Source: Neobacillus cucumis (GTDB lineage Bacteria > Bacillota > Bacilli > Bacillales_B > DSM-18226). From it: a DNA stretch of 64,000 nt. The stretch is taken from contig NZ_JAMBOH010000002.1 of NCBI RefSeq assembly GCF_023715505.1, positions 1 to 64,000 on the forward strand, in the 5' to 3' direction. The position numbers and the translations under genes are program-made. Position 1 is the first letter of the stretch, and each line of letters begins with the position of its first letter. Shown here piece after piece: positions 20,449 to 29,319 of the stretch. Under the pieces are notes generated by a model. The model was given only the letters and a program-made list of their open reading frames with translations. It had not been told where the DNA came from and made no database searches.

Positions 20449-20766
20449 GTGCAAAAGAAGGTACATTTAAGTTATTTTAATTAAATGGAAAAGGGGGACC
20501 AGATTATGGAAACCCTGAAAACATGGGTGAGTTTGAATTGATATGAAACAACATTAACAATGCGATCTTTAGAATAAAATTTAACAAAGTTTCGCCGCAA
20601 ATTAGGGGTTCAAACAAGATTGGAAGAGGCCATGAAAGCAACAGGATTATATCCTTTAAATATGTTTTTGAAATCGTAAACATTTGCGCTAGGTAGGGTT
20701 AATTTAAAGAATAGTTTAAACGTGTGAATCGCGTATAATCCGTGTCTAATAAAAGAATAAAGGATT
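20449..20766. other. Gap with an unidentified coding remnant
   Basis: No intact gene. Around 20505-20680 short frames starting METLKTWVSLN and ending RRKLGVQTRLEEAMKATGLY...LKS look like pieces of one small decayed protein, separated by stops. The family was not recognised. Confidence 0.35.
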
Positions 20767-21192
20767 TTAGACCTTTCTTACCTTTAATATTTGTGTGAGG
20801 GCTTCAGATAAAACAAGCCCAACAGCTATTGCACCTGATGTCAATAATGCTTTTGCGGTATATCGAATTGCCAAGTTATAATGATCTTCAACAAAATAAC
20901 GAGTTGCATCATATGCCAATCCTCCTGGAACTAAAGGAATAATACCTGAGATGGTAAATATGATGATTGGTGTTTTATAAATTTTCGAAAATAGATGACT
21001 TATTACGGCAATAAAAAATGCTGTGATTAAGGTGGCTGGAATCGTATCTAATTTATTACTTACCAATAAAACAAATGATACTCGCCCTACCATACCCACA
21101 AAGCAACATTGTAATAGTGACTTTATTGGAACATTGAAAATTATCGCAAATGCTCCGGAAACAATAAAGTTTGTTAAAATCTGTGAAATCAT
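20767..21192 (-). CDS. Threonine/serine exporter ThrE, small subunit (DUF3815/YjjB type)
   Basis: A 141-residue protein with four or five hydrophobic helices, including FTISGIIPLVPGGLAYDATRY, a segment typical of the ThrE_2 domain. Start ATG 21192 is chosen because GAGGGG (21201-21206) is at proper distance; an in-frame ATG at 21213 overlaps the preceding gene's stop. With the upstream gene it forms a two-gene split ThrE, as in E. coli yjjP/yjjB. Amino-acid export is inferred from the family. Confidence 0.82.
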   Translation of the reverse strand: MISQILTNFIVSGAFAIIFNVPIKSLLQCCFVGMVGRVSFVLLVSNKLDTIPATLITAFFIAVISHLFSKIYKTPIIIFTISGIIPLVPGGLAYDATRYFVEDHYNLAIRYTAKALLTSGAIAVGLVLSEALTQILKVRKV

Positions 21193-21212
21193 GATGATAT
21201 CCCCTCTTCGCA

Positions 21213-21965
21213 TTAAAAAAGTGAAAATATAATTGCGATGCCTGATGAAATTGCAAATGCTGTAAATGATGCTTCTGCACCTTTGGATAATCCCGATACT
21301 AAGTGTCCTGCCATAATATCTCGTACCGCATTGGTAATAAGAAGACCTGGGACTAAGGGCATAACCGAAGAAACAATAATATTAGACAGATCATGACCCA
21401 TACCAACTTCTATAAATAAAAAAGACAATAGCCCGACAACTAAAGATGCAATAAATTCAGAAAAAAACTTCAAATTAACTAAGCGATGAAGATATAATTG
21501 GCATGAAAAACCTGCCCCACCTGCAATGAATGAAGATAAAAAGTCATTCCATTCTCCATTTAACATAATTATGGAAAATCCACTAGCAATTGAAGCTGCA
21601 GTAGTAGTTACATATGAGGAATATTTAGGATCTTCTACTTCGATTTTTCTTAAAAGTGTGTATGCTTCCTCTACTGATATTTCCCCGCTGCTAATTTTTC
21701 TTGAAATATTGTTTACAATGATAACTTTGTTTAAATTTGTTGTACGTTTGGTTATTCTTAGCAATTTTGTTTTCTCTGTGCCGTGTAAAGAAAATATAAT
21801 TCCTGTCGGAGTAACATAACTTTGGGGATCATCGCTACCAAAAAAACTTGCAATTCGAATCATAGTATCTTCCACTCGATAGGTCTCAGCCCCACTTTGT
21901 AACATGATTTTTCCAGCTAATAGACACACTTCTTCAATTTTGTTCCTCTCTGATAAATAGTTCAT
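21213..21965 (-). CDS. Threonine/serine exporter ThrE, large subunit (DUF1212/YjjP type)
   Basis: A 250-residue protein: a soluble N-terminal part (LAGKIMLQSGAETYRVEDTM...SYVTPTGI) followed by about five membrane helices. These are the hallmarks of the ThrE N-terminal domain family. It is co-directional with the small subunit and almost abuts it. It may export threonine, serine or succinate-like compounds; the substrate is not determined by sequence. Confidence 0.83.
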   Translation of the reverse strand: MNYLSERNKIEEVCLLAGKIMLQSGAETYRVEDTMIRIASFFGSDDPQSYVTPTGIIFSLHGTEKTKLLRITKRTTNLNKVIIVNNISRKISSGEISVEEAYTLLRKIEVEDPKYSSYVTTTAASIASGFSIIMLNGEWNDFLSSFIAGGAGFSCQLYLHRLVNLKFFSEFIASLVVGLLSFLFIEVGMGHDLSNIIVSSVMPLVPGLLITNAVRDIMAGHLVSGLSKGAEASFTAFAISSGIAIIFSLF

Positions 21966-22580
21966 CCTCCATCACTCCAATATCGAAGTAGTTTCCTTAA
22001 CCAGGGTAAATCTCACTTTTCTTGTTAGTATTGTTTAAATAAATTAATAGAACAAAACTTATCAAGAACACACCTTAACATAGATTTACTTTTATCTATT
22101 TACTTATTTTATATGTATACATCAACATGAGGGTTTATACAGCTAGTAAGAATAAAAAAATATTTAGAGAATCTATTTTGTAGGTACTTATTAATTCGAA
22201 ATTCATGATTAGAAATGGAAGAAAAGAGAAGGAGAGGTCTTACTTAAAGTTTCTAGAATTCAAATTTAAACATCCATACTGAACGCATAAATGGTGGAAT
22301 TTTTATAGTAGGATATTATGTGGGTTTATCCTACTAATTGGACACCAACTAAACCGCTGGCTGTCCTCGGTATTTGAACTGCAAAAATGGCCAGTCATTT
22401 CTGGTGAGAGACGTTTATTTACCGTTTTGCTGAAAGAGCCATGAACGTCACAACTTCTTACGACAAGGGTTCGTCTATGAACGATACCCTTTTGAGGAGG
22501 GTAGTCTCAAGAGGATTTCTATAAATGGTGCTGTGTAAGAGTATAAGAAAAAGAAGATGTAAGTTTAATGAAAAATATTA
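21966..22580. other. Gene-free stretch upstream of the mhqR-like gene
   Basis: No supported gene. It contains an inverted repeat at about 22307-22337 (tagtaggat / atcctacta) and a degenerate, slightly GC-richer section (22340-22520) that may be an old insertion. Nothing identifiable was found there. Confidence 0.4.
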
Positions 22581-22609
22581 TTGACAAATATGTGTTTAGG
22601 TTTTATTAT
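22581..22609 (+). promoter_or_regulatory. Sigma-A promoter of the mhqR-like gene
   Basis: TTGACA (22581-22586), 17-base spacer, TATTAT (22604-22609). Confidence 0.75.
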
Positions 22610-22627
22610 TATCTCATATTCAAGATG
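22610..22627. promoter_or_regulatory. MhqR-type operator, autoregulatory position
   Basis: TATCTCATATTCAAGATG, 7 of 9 in each half against the consensus, directly after the -10. A further half-site ATTTGAGATA lies at 22633-22642. This suggests the MarR gene represses itself. Confidence 0.5.
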
Positions 22628-22662
22628 TTTTAATTTGAGATATTTTGTAGGAGGTGAAATAA

Positions 22663-23085
22663 ATGGAAACAACATGTACTAATCTACCCTATCTTGTTTT
22701 AATGCAAACATCTAAAGCAGTACAGGATCGTATGAGATTGGAACTGAGCCAATATAACCTAAGCATTACTGAATTTTCAGTTTTGGAAGTTCTTTACAAT
22801 AAGGGGAAACAAACAATTCATGAAATTGGTAATAGCATCTTAATTTCAAGTGGCACGATGACTTATGTTATTGATAAGTTAGAACAAAGAGATTTATTAA
22901 ATCGTATTGCATGTCTTGAAGACCGCAGAGTAATTCACGTTGCCTTAACAGACGAGGGAAAAGAAATGATGGACAGTATCATGCCAAAATATCAAGAATT
23001 CGTTGATTACATGTTTAGTTCTTTAAATAATGAGGAGAAAGAAATATTTGTCAAACTGTTGAAAAAGATAAGTAAGAAAGTATAG
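22663..23085 (+). CDS. mhqR: MarR-family regulator, MhqR-like
   Basis: A 140-residue MarR winged-helix protein with the family core: ITEFSVLEVLYNKG, SSGTMTYVIDKLEQRDLLNRI and EDRRVIHVALTDEGKEMM. MhqR of B. subtilis represses dioxygenase, azoreductase and nitroreductase genes and is released by quinones. The genes next to it here (DoxX, dioxygenases, MhqD-like hydrolase, nitroreductase) are that regulon, and its operator type recurs across the window. The name rests on this context and on resemblance. Start has a GTAGGAGG site. Confidence 0.82.
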   Translation: METTCTNLPYLVLMQTSKAVQDRMRLELSQYNLSITEFSVLEVLYNKGKQTIHEIGNSILISSGTMTYVIDKLEQRDLLNRIACLEDRRVIHVALTDEGKEMMDSIMPKYQEFVDYMFSSLNNEEKEIFVKLLKKISKKV

Positions 23086-23103
23086 GGTTAATTTTTCGTT
23101 TCA

Positions 23104-23121
23104 TATCTCGAAATCGAGATA
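23104..23121. promoter_or_regulatory. MhqR-type operator of the dioxygenase/DoxX unit
   Basis: TATCTCGAAATCGAGATA, 17 of 18 against the consensus and the best copy in the window. It lies between mhqR and doxX, about 10 bases before the AGGAGG site. Confidence 0.7.
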
Positions 23122-23144
23122 AACTAATATTAGGAGGATTTTAG

Positions 23145-23543
23145 ATGATAAATCTTGGTTTATTAATAATTCGGTTAGTAGTTGGTGCTTTATTCATTGG
23201 TCACGGAGCTCAAAAATTGTTTGGGTGGTTTGGTGGATATGGTTTAAAAGGCACTGGAGGCTGGTTTGATTCCATCGGTATGAAACCAGGAATAACCATG
23301 GCTCTAATGGCAGGATTAGCAGAACTTGTTGGAGGAATTTTGTTTGCATTAGGTTTATTAACCCCACTTGCAGGAATTATTATTGCAGGAACGATGGTTA
23401 TGGCAATCGTTAAAGTCCACGCTCCCAACGGATTATGGGCAACGGCAAATGGATATGAATATAACCTTACGTTGCTGGCAATTGCCATTGCTATTGCTTT
23501 AATTGGCCCTGGTCAATATGCTGTAGATGCTTTTTTATTCTAA
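23145..23543 (+). CDS. mhqP: DoxX-family membrane protein (MhqP-like)
   Basis: A 132-residue protein with four hydrophobic helices, beginning LGLLIIRLVVGALFIGHGAQKLFGWFGGYG, the DoxX signature. MhqP, a DoxX protein, is encoded with MhqN and MhqO in B. subtilis. DoxX proteins are thought to assist membrane-linked redox or thiol chemistry; the exact role is not established. It is the first gene after the best MhqR-type box. Confidence 0.85.
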   Translation: MINLGLLIIRLVVGALFIGHGAQKLFGWFGGYGLKGTGGWFDSIGMKPGITMALMAGLAELVGGILFALGLLTPLAGIIIAGTMVMAIVKVHAPNGLWATANGYEYNLTLLAIAIAIALIGPGQYAVDAFLF

Positions 23544-23544
23544 T

Positions 23545-23562
23545 TACTTCAATTTAGAGATA
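23545..23562. promoter_or_regulatory. Weak MhqR-type half-site before the dioxygenase
   Basis: Right half TTTAGAGATA is good, left half about 5 of 9. It may be a second, weaker operator inside the operon. Confidence 0.3.
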
Positions 23563-23675
23563 CTTAAATTAAAAATAAATATTTTAAGTTTTTATTTTCG
23601 TCCTAGGAACAAAATAAGTAGTAACAAGTAGGTTTTTCCCAATTAGATTTTATATCTGAAAAGGAGTGTTGCAAA

Positions 23676-24614
23676 ATGAGTAAGAAAACAATGGGGATTC
23701 ACCATATCACAGCAATCGTCGGTCATCCACAAGAGAATGTAGACTTTTACGCAGGAGTTTTGGGGTTACGTTTGGTAAAGCAAACTGTCAATTTTGATGA
23801 TCCAGGTACTTATCACCTTTATTTCGGTAATGAAGGCGGAAAGCCAGGAACCATTATTACATTCTTTCCATGGGCTGGAGCTCATCAAGGAATTATTGGG
23901 GACGGTCAAGTAGGGGTTACTTCTTATGTAGTACCAAAAGGTGCGATGGAATTTTGGGAAAAAAGACTGGAAAAGTTCAATGTTTCTTTTACAAAAATGG
24001 AACGCTTTGAAGAGCAATATTTGGAATTTGATGATCCTCATGGGCTTCACCTGGAAATCGTGGAAAGAGAGGAAGGGGATATTAATACCTGGACTTTCGG
24101 CGATGTTACACCTGAAGTTGCTATAAAAGGTTTCGGCGGAGCAACTCTATTATCAACTCAGCCTAAAAAAACGGCTGAATTGTTAGAAAAAGTGATGGGA
24201 CTTGAATTAGTAGGTAATGAAGGGGATTTCACTCGTTATCGTTCGACTGCTGATATTGGAAATATTATCGACCTTAAATTAACTCCTATTGGGCGCGGGC
24301 AAATGGGTGTAGGAACAGTGCACCATATTGCCTGGAGGGCTATTGATGATCAAGATCAATTGGATTGGCAAAAATATGTCGCAGAGAATGGCTACGGAGT
24401 AACTCCTGTTCAGGATCGAAATTACTTCAATGCGATTTACTTCAGAGAACATGGAGAAATACTGTTTGAAATTGCAACTGACCCTCCAGGATTTGCTCAT
24501 GATGAATCACAAGCGACAATGGGAGAAAAATTGATGTTGCCATCACAGTATGAGCCTCACAGAGCAAAAATTGAACGAGCGTTATTACCGTTTGAAGTAA
24601 GAGAACTAGACTGA
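23676..24614 (+). CDS. mhqO: Ring-cleaving (glyoxalase-fold) dioxygenase, MhqO-like
   Basis: A 312-residue extradiol dioxygenase of the vicinal-oxygen-chelate fold, with two beta-alpha-beta-beta-beta repeats. Repeat 1 begins GIHHITAIVGHPQENVDFYAGVLGLRLVK and repeat 2 lies near 150-265. The metal ligands are probably the His in GIHHIT, the His in VGTVHHIAW and the Glu in GEILFEIATDPPGF. MhqO-type enzymes open hydroquinone-like rings. It shares architecture with the protein at 25288; the two are tandem paralogues. Start has an AAGGAGTG site. Confidence 0.9.
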   Translation: MSKKTMGIHHITAIVGHPQENVDFYAGVLGLRLVKQTVNFDDPGTYHLYFGNEGGKPGTIITFFPWAGAHQGIIGDGQVGVTSYVVPKGAMEFWEKRLEKFNVSFTKMERFEEQYLEFDDPHGLHLEIVEREEGDINTWTFGDVTPEVAIKGFGGATLLSTQPKKTAELLEKVMGLELVGNEGDFTRYRSTADIGNIIDLKLTPIGRGQMGVGTVHHIAWRAIDDQDQLDWQKYVAENGYGVTPVQDRNYFNAIYFREHGEILFEIATDPPGFAHDESQATMGEKLMLPSQYEPHRAKIERALLPFEVRELD

Positions 24615-24637
24615 TTTTTTGAAAAGGAATGATATCT

Positions 24638-25246
24638 TTGCTTTCAATTGATCCAGCTTCAATGTCAGAAAGAGAAAATTATAAATTTCTAATAGGAAGC
24701 ATTATACCCAGACCAATAGCATTAGTCACATCAATTTCAAAAGATGGTGTTTTGAATGGAGCGCCATTTAGTTATTTTAACATCGTGTCCTCCAATCCTC
24801 CGTTGATTTCATTAGCTATTCAACGCTCAGCAGGGGGACAAAAAGACACAGCAAGAAATATTACTGAGTCCAAACAATTTGTTGTTCATATAGTTGATGA
24901 ACATAACGTTGAAAAAATAAATAAAACAGCTGCAGGACTTCCTCCTAATCAAAGTGAGATAGAGTTAGCTGATTTAACTCCAGTAGATAGTGTAAAGATT
25001 TCAGTTCCTGGAGTTAAGGAAGCGAAAATCAGAATGGAATGTTTATTAGAACATTCCTTAGAATTGGGAGGCTTAGATTCGCCGGGGTGTGACCTAATGA
25101 TAGGAAGAGTGGTTCATTTTTATATCGAAAATGATATTTATGAAAATGGAAGAATTAATCCAAGGGGCTTAGCTGCCGTCAGCCGCTTAGCTGGGAATAA
25201 TTACGCAAAAATTGGTGAGGCATTTGAAATCGAAAGACCTAAATAA
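24638..25246 (+). CDS. Flavin reductase-like (split-barrel FMN-binding) protein
   Basis: A protein of about 202 residues of the flavin-reductase-like FMN-binding family: IGSIIPRPIALVTSISKDGVLNGAPFSYFNIVSSNPPLISLAIQ spans the FMN site. Start TTG 24638 is preferred because AAAAGGA is nine bases upstream; the in-frame ATG at 24629 directly abuts that site. It could supply reduced flavin or itself reduce electrophiles. It lies between the two dioxygenases in one operon. Confidence 0.83.
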   Translation: MLSIDPASMSERENYKFLIGSIIPRPIALVTSISKDGVLNGAPFSYFNIVSSNPPLISLAIQRSAGGQKDTARNITESKQFVVHIVDEHNVEKINKTAAGLPPNQSEIELADLTPVDSVKISVPGVKEAKIRMECLLEHSLELGGLDSPGCDLMIGRVVHFYIENDIYENGRINPRGLAAVSRLAGNNYAKIGEAFEIERPK

Positions 25247-25287
25247 ATCCTTGCAAAATCCCATTTTGATGAAATGGAGAGGCTAAA

Positions 25288-26232
25288 ATGCAAAAAACAG
25301 CAGGTATTCATCATATTTCAGCTATGGTAAACGGTGCACAAAGAAATATTGATTTTTATGCAGGTGTACTTGGATTAAGGCTCGTTAAAAAAACGATTAA
25401 TTTTGATCGTCCGGAAGTGTACCATCTATATTTTGGGAATGAAACAGGTCAACCAGGTACAGTAATTACTTTTTTTCCGTGGGCAAAACAGCTAAAAGGT
25501 CGAATTGGAGCTGGTCAGGTTGGTGTGACCAGTTATGTTACACCGAAGGGTTCAGTACCATTTTGGGAAAATCGCTTACGAAAATTTGGCGTTGAATTTA
25601 CCTCTTCAATTCGATTCGGTGAAACCTATTTAAAATTTAACGATCCTGACGGGCTCCAACTTGAATTAATAGAAAAAGATGAAGGACCATTGAATACTTG
25701 GAACTTTGGAGGAGTTCAAGCAGAAAATGCGATTAAAGGATTTGGTGGGGCTGTTCTATTTTCAGCGCAGCCGCATTTGACAACGGATGTGCTAGAAAAT
25801 ATTTTAGGTTTTGATTGCCTAGGCCAAGAAAATGAATTTCTAAGATTTAAATCTGAAGGAAATATTGGAAATACCATTGATATTCACTTAAATCCTTCAG
25901 TCCGAGGGCTAATGGGAGCAGGCACGGTTCATCATATTGCATGGAGAGCAAAGGATGAGGAAGAGCATCAAAAATGGAGATTGCTTCTCCTTGAAAAAGG
26001 GTATTATCCTACAGAGATTCTAGACCGAAACTACTTTAAAGCTCTTTATTTCCATGAACAAGGGGGCATCCTTTTCGAAATAGCTACCGACCCGCCAGGT
26101 TTTGCAGTGGATGAACCACCCCAAGAACTTGGAAAAAAACTTATGCTGCCATCTTGGTTAGAGTCACAAAGAGAAGAATTAGAAGAAACCCTACCTCCTG
26201 TGGAGGTTCGTGTTCTGGAGGGAGATAAATAA
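25288..26232 (+). CDS. Ring-cleaving dioxygenase, second copy (MhqA/MhqO-like)
   Basis: A 314-residue paralogue of the protein at 23676 with the same two-module fold and the same candidate metal residues: GIHHISAMV, AGTVHHIAWRA and GGILFEIATDPPGFAVDE. Its stop TAA overlaps the next ATG by one base, so it is coupled to the hydrolase. Two diverged copies suggest two aromatic substrates, for example catechols versus hydroquinones. Confidence 0.89.
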   Translation: MQKTAGIHHISAMVNGAQRNIDFYAGVLGLRLVKKTINFDRPEVYHLYFGNETGQPGTVITFFPWAKQLKGRIGAGQVGVTSYVTPKGSVPFWENRLRKFGVEFTSSIRFGETYLKFNDPDGLQLELIEKDEGPLNTWNFGGVQAENAIKGFGGAVLFSAQPHLTTDVLENILGFDCLGQENEFLRFKSEGNIGNTIDIHLNPSVRGLMGAGTVHHIAWRAKDEEEHQKWRLLLLEKGYYPTEILDRNYFKALYFHEQGGILFEIATDPPGFAVDEPPQELGKKLMLPSWLESQREELEETLPPVEVRVLEGDK

Positions 26233-26834
26233 TGAAACATATATTCAATAAAGGCCAAGATCCAACAAAACCAACGTTATTATTACTTCATGGTACTGGT
26301 GGCAATGAATTAGATTTGTTGCCTCTTGCGGGAAGAATTGATGATGAGGCTTCAGTCTTAAGCGTCCGAGGAAATGTATTAGAAAACGGAATGCCACGAT
26401 TCTTCCGAAGATTGGCTGAGGGAGTTTTTGATGAAGAAGACCTCGTTTTCCGAACAAAAGAATTAAATGAGTTTCTTGATGAGGCAGCAGCAAAGTATGG
26501 ATTTGATAGAAATAATATTATCGCCGTTGGATACTCCAACGGAGCGAATATAGCAGCGAGTCTATTATTTCACTATGAAAATGCATTAAATGGTGCAATA
26601 CTTCATCATCCAATGGTGCCGAGAAAAGGAATCGACCTTCCAGACTTAACAGGGAAGTCAGTGTTTATTGCAGCTGGGACAAATGATCCGATTTGCTCAC
26701 CAATGGAATCGGCTGAACTTGAATCATTATTAAAAAGGGCTAATGCGAATGTAGAACTTCATTGGGAAAATAGAGGTCATCAATTATCCGCCCAAGAGGT
26801 CGAAGCTGCTGCTCAATGGTATAGAAAGTTATAA
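26232..26834 (+). CDS. mhqD: MhqD-like carboxylesterase/phospholipase (alpha/beta hydrolase)
   Basis: A 200-residue alpha/beta hydrolase: oxyanion segment LLLHGTGGNELDLLPL, nucleophile elbow GYSNGAN (Ser near 97), a later Asp in AGTNDPIC and His in NRGHQLS. MhqD of B. subtilis is the homologue and is co-regulated with the dioxygenase MhqE. It may hydrolyse ring-cleavage products. ATG 26232 follows GGAGGGAG. Confidence 0.9.
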   Translation: MKHIFNKGQDPTKPTLLLLHGTGGNELDLLPLAGRIDDEASVLSVRGNVLENGMPRFFRRLAEGVFDEEDLVFRTKELNEFLDEAAAKYGFDRNNIIAVGYSNGANIAASLLFHYENALNGAILHHPMVPRKGIDLPDLTGKSVFIAAGTNDPICSPMESAELESLLKRANANVELHWENRGHQLSAQEVEAAAQWYRKL

Positions 26835-26867
26835 TAAAAAACTATATTTGGGAGGAGAAAGAGAATA

Positions 26868-27292
26868 ATGATAAAAAACGAAATAGGAGCATTTATTTTA
26901 CGCGTGACATTAGGAGCATTATTTTTAATACATGGAATTGTTAAGTTTCAAGGTGGAATTGAAAATATTGTAGGATGGTTTGATAGTATCGGCTTGCCTG
27001 GATTTATGGCATATGGAGTTGCTTCAATTGAAATTATTGGTGGTGTGGCATTAATTATTGGATTGGCGACACGATTCTTTTCTGCTTTACTTGCATTACT
27101 AATGATTGGGGCAACATTAAAAGTAAAACTATCTGTAGGCTTATTAGGAAATGGCCAGATGGCGGCTATGAGTTAGATTTAGCATTTTTAGCAATTGCAG
27201 TATATCTTGCAATCAATGGCAGCAAGCTATTATCTGTTAGTCAACTGATCCTTCATAAAGATTCAAATGATGACATCAAGAGAGCTGCTTAA
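26868..27292 (+). pseudogene. Second DoxX-family protein, frameshifted
   Basis: A DoxX-type start (FILRVTLGALFLIHGIVKFQGGIENIVGWFDSIG) continues to GLLGNGQ, after which the frame as read ends at 27176. The expected continuation GYELDLAFLAIAVYLAINGSKLL...DIKRAA, stop 27290-27292, is intact in another frame. One base change near 27155 separates them. If this is a sequencing error, the gene is a full 140-residue DoxX protein. Start has a GGGAGGAG site. Confidence 0.8.
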
Positions 27293-27393
27293 TAAATGAA
27301 TATAAATATTAAAAGAAAGAAATAATAGGGGTGTTTGAATTGGGATTCTTATCCAAACTATTTGGAAATTCATCTAATAAGGAGATAGAGAAA

Positions 27394-28005
27394 ATGACAA
27401 ATGTAAAATTAGCAGTAATTTATTACAGCATGGGTGGAACAAATTATCAACTAGCAAGGTGGGCAGAAGAAGGTGCTAAAGAGGCTGGTGCAGAAGTAAA
27501 AGTATTAAAAGTTCCTGAACTTGCCCCAGAATCAGCTATTGAAGGAAATCCTGTTTGGAAAGCTACAGTTGAGAAAACAAAAGATGTACCAGAAGTTAAA
27601 CTGGATGACCTAGAATGGGCAGATGCCATTATTTTCAGTGTACCAACACGCTTTGGTAATATGCCAGCGCAAATGAAACAATTCTTAGATACTACAGGTG
27701 GACTTTGGTTCAATGGAAAGCTAGTGAATAAAGTTGTAAGTGCTATGACTTCCGCTCAAAACTCTCACGGCGGTCAAGAGGCAACCATATTATCACTCTA
27801 TACAACAATGTATCATTGGGGAGCAATTGTTGCAGCCCCTGGATATACTGATCCAGTTACATTTGGTGCTGGTGGGAATCCATACGGTACAAGTGTTACT
27901 GTTGGGCAAGATGGAAAAATGATTGAAGATGTTCAGGCGGCAGTTAAACACCAAGCAAAACGTACTGTAACAGTTGCTGAGTGGGTTAAAAAAGCAAATC
28001 AATAA
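27394..28005 (+). CDS. WrbA-like NAD(P)H:quinone oxidoreductase
   Basis: A flavodoxin-fold protein of 203 residues from ATG 27394, chosen because AAGGAG (27379-27384) is nine bases upstream. An in-frame GTG at 27331 would add 21 residues. It shows the FMN phosphate loop YYSMGGTNYQ, PTRFGNMPAQMKQFLDTTGGLW and GGQEATILSL of the WrbA type IV family. It reduces quinones by two electrons, avoiding semiquinones. Last gene of the mhq operon. A close paralogue lies at 30641. Confidence 0.9.
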   Translation: MTNVKLAVIYYSMGGTNYQLARWAEEGAKEAGAEVKVLKVPELAPESAIEGNPVWKATVEKTKDVPEVKLDDLEWADAIIFSVPTRFGNMPAQMKQFLDTTGGLWFNGKLVNKVVSAMTSAQNSHGGQEATILSLYTTMYHWGAIVAAPGYTDPVTFGAGGNPYGTSVTVGQDGKMIEDVQAAVKHQAKRTVTVAEWVKKANQ

Positions 28006-28028
28006 ATTTTATTATAAAAAGCTATCTG

Positions 28029-28083
28029 AAAAAAGTACCCCTTAGTGTAGACATAAAAAAGTGTACAAAGGGGTACTTTTTCT
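28029..28083. terminator. Bidirectional terminator between wrbA and the cysteine hydrolase
   Basis: aaaaagtacccctt / aaggggtacttttt with A- and T-runs on both sides; it can end both convergent genes. Confidence 0.75.
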
Positions 28084-28101
28084 TGTTTATTTGTGTGTAC
28101 T

Positions 28102-28857
28102 TCATATAATATTTCCATTACTTCCTTTTCTTCCGTACTGAATTCCGAACATTTCATTCGCATAAATGATTCCCAGTCCGTAAGCACCGCCGTGTTGTTT
28201 TATAATATCGAGTGTCCCATTATAAGTTTCTTTAATAGCAAAATCACGCTGTAATTCTAACAAATATTGTAACCAAGTAATTGGGTGGGCTCCGGCCTGT
28301 GTCATACGTATTACGGCCATGTCATGTGATTCTTTATTTACTCCACCTGATGCATCCGTGATAAAAAACACTTCATATCCGTCGGCGATAGCACTCAGAA
28401 CAGGTGCAAGCAAACACACCTCTGTCCAAAGACCCGCCATGACTATTTTACGATTTCCATATTCGTTGATTTGTCTAAATACTCTTGGATCTTCCCAAGC
28501 GTTAATAACCGTTCGATCAATTGGACTTCGGTCAGGAAAGACTGATTGGATTTCGGATAAAATTTTACCGCTGAAAGTTGCTGCGGTAATTGTTGTCATT
28601 ATAATAGGGATATTAAATAATTTTGCGGTTTTTGACAATCCACCGAGGTTATTTCGTAAATTTGCAATATCATGTGATTGAACTGAAAATGTCATTTGCG
28701 GTTGATGGTCAATTAACATCAAAGTATGGTCAGTAGGGGTAAGTAAATACTGGGAACGACGCTCTGTGGTTGTAATCCTTGAGGTTCCAGAAACTTCTCT
28801 AGGAATACCGTAAAACTGGTTTCTACAAATTGGGCACCAATAAACTACAGGATTCAA
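28102..28857 (-). CDS. Isochorismatase-like cysteine hydrolase (YcaC type) with a CxxC N-terminus
   Basis: A 251-residue protein. The isochorismatase-like domain begins at about residue 40 (TLMLIDHQPQM with the catalytic Asp). The catalytic Cys lies in AGLWTEVCLLAP and SDASGG-like ITDASGGVNKESH follows. An unusual 40-residue leader contains WCPICRNQF, a possible metal-binding CxxC. It is supported by the TTG start with GGAGGG eight bases before. The substrate is unknown. It is convergent to the mhq operon, so regulation is separate. Confidence 0.8.
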   Translation of the reverse strand: MNPVVYWCPICRNQFYGIPREVSGTSRITTTERRSQYLLTPTDHTLMLIDHQPQMTFSVQSHDIANLRNNLGGLSKTAKLFNIPIIMTTITAATFSGKILSEIQSVFPDRSPIDRTVINAWEDPRVFRQINEYGNRKIVMAGLWTEVCLLAPVLSAIADGYEVFFITDASGGVNKESHDMAVIRMTQAGAHPITWLQYLLELQRDFAIKETYNGTLDIIKQHGGAYGLGIIYANEMFGIQYGRKGSNGNII

Positions 28858-29319
28858 TCGAATTTCCCTCCAATATTAATGTTGCTAAGAAATAGATTCA
28901 TGAAGTAATATATGCGCAAAGACCATGATGAGTGGCTTGTTTTTGCAAATGGTATTGATACCTTGTCCGGAAATATTTAGGGCTCCAATTTCGGAAAACA
29001 GAACATCAGTCGTTTTCTCCTAAGTGAACACTATGTTTAGATAATAAGGAAAAAGAATTAGTTTATATTATTAACATGGCGGGGTAGTAAGCAGAAAAAG
29101 GAGAATTACTAAAACTTCTTACTTAATAATGGTCAACACCCTTAACTTTTTTTAAGAAAAGGGTGTTTTTTTTACTTAGTTTTTGACCAAGATCTTTAAT
29201 TTTTATTATTTAAATTTTAACATTTAAGAGCCGTTCTAATAGTTCCTCTTTTGCATTGACTTATACGATAGAAAAAGCTAATAAGCAATGTATATAAAAG
29301 GATTTCTCAATTTTATATT
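28858..29319. other. Gene-free stretch with one terminator
   Basis: No supported gene. A rho-independent terminator pointing to plus lies at 29135-29173 (aacaccctt / aagggtgtt then eight T). A short open stretch before it (about 29040-29125) may be the tail of a lost gene; it is not identifiable. Confidence 0.45.
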
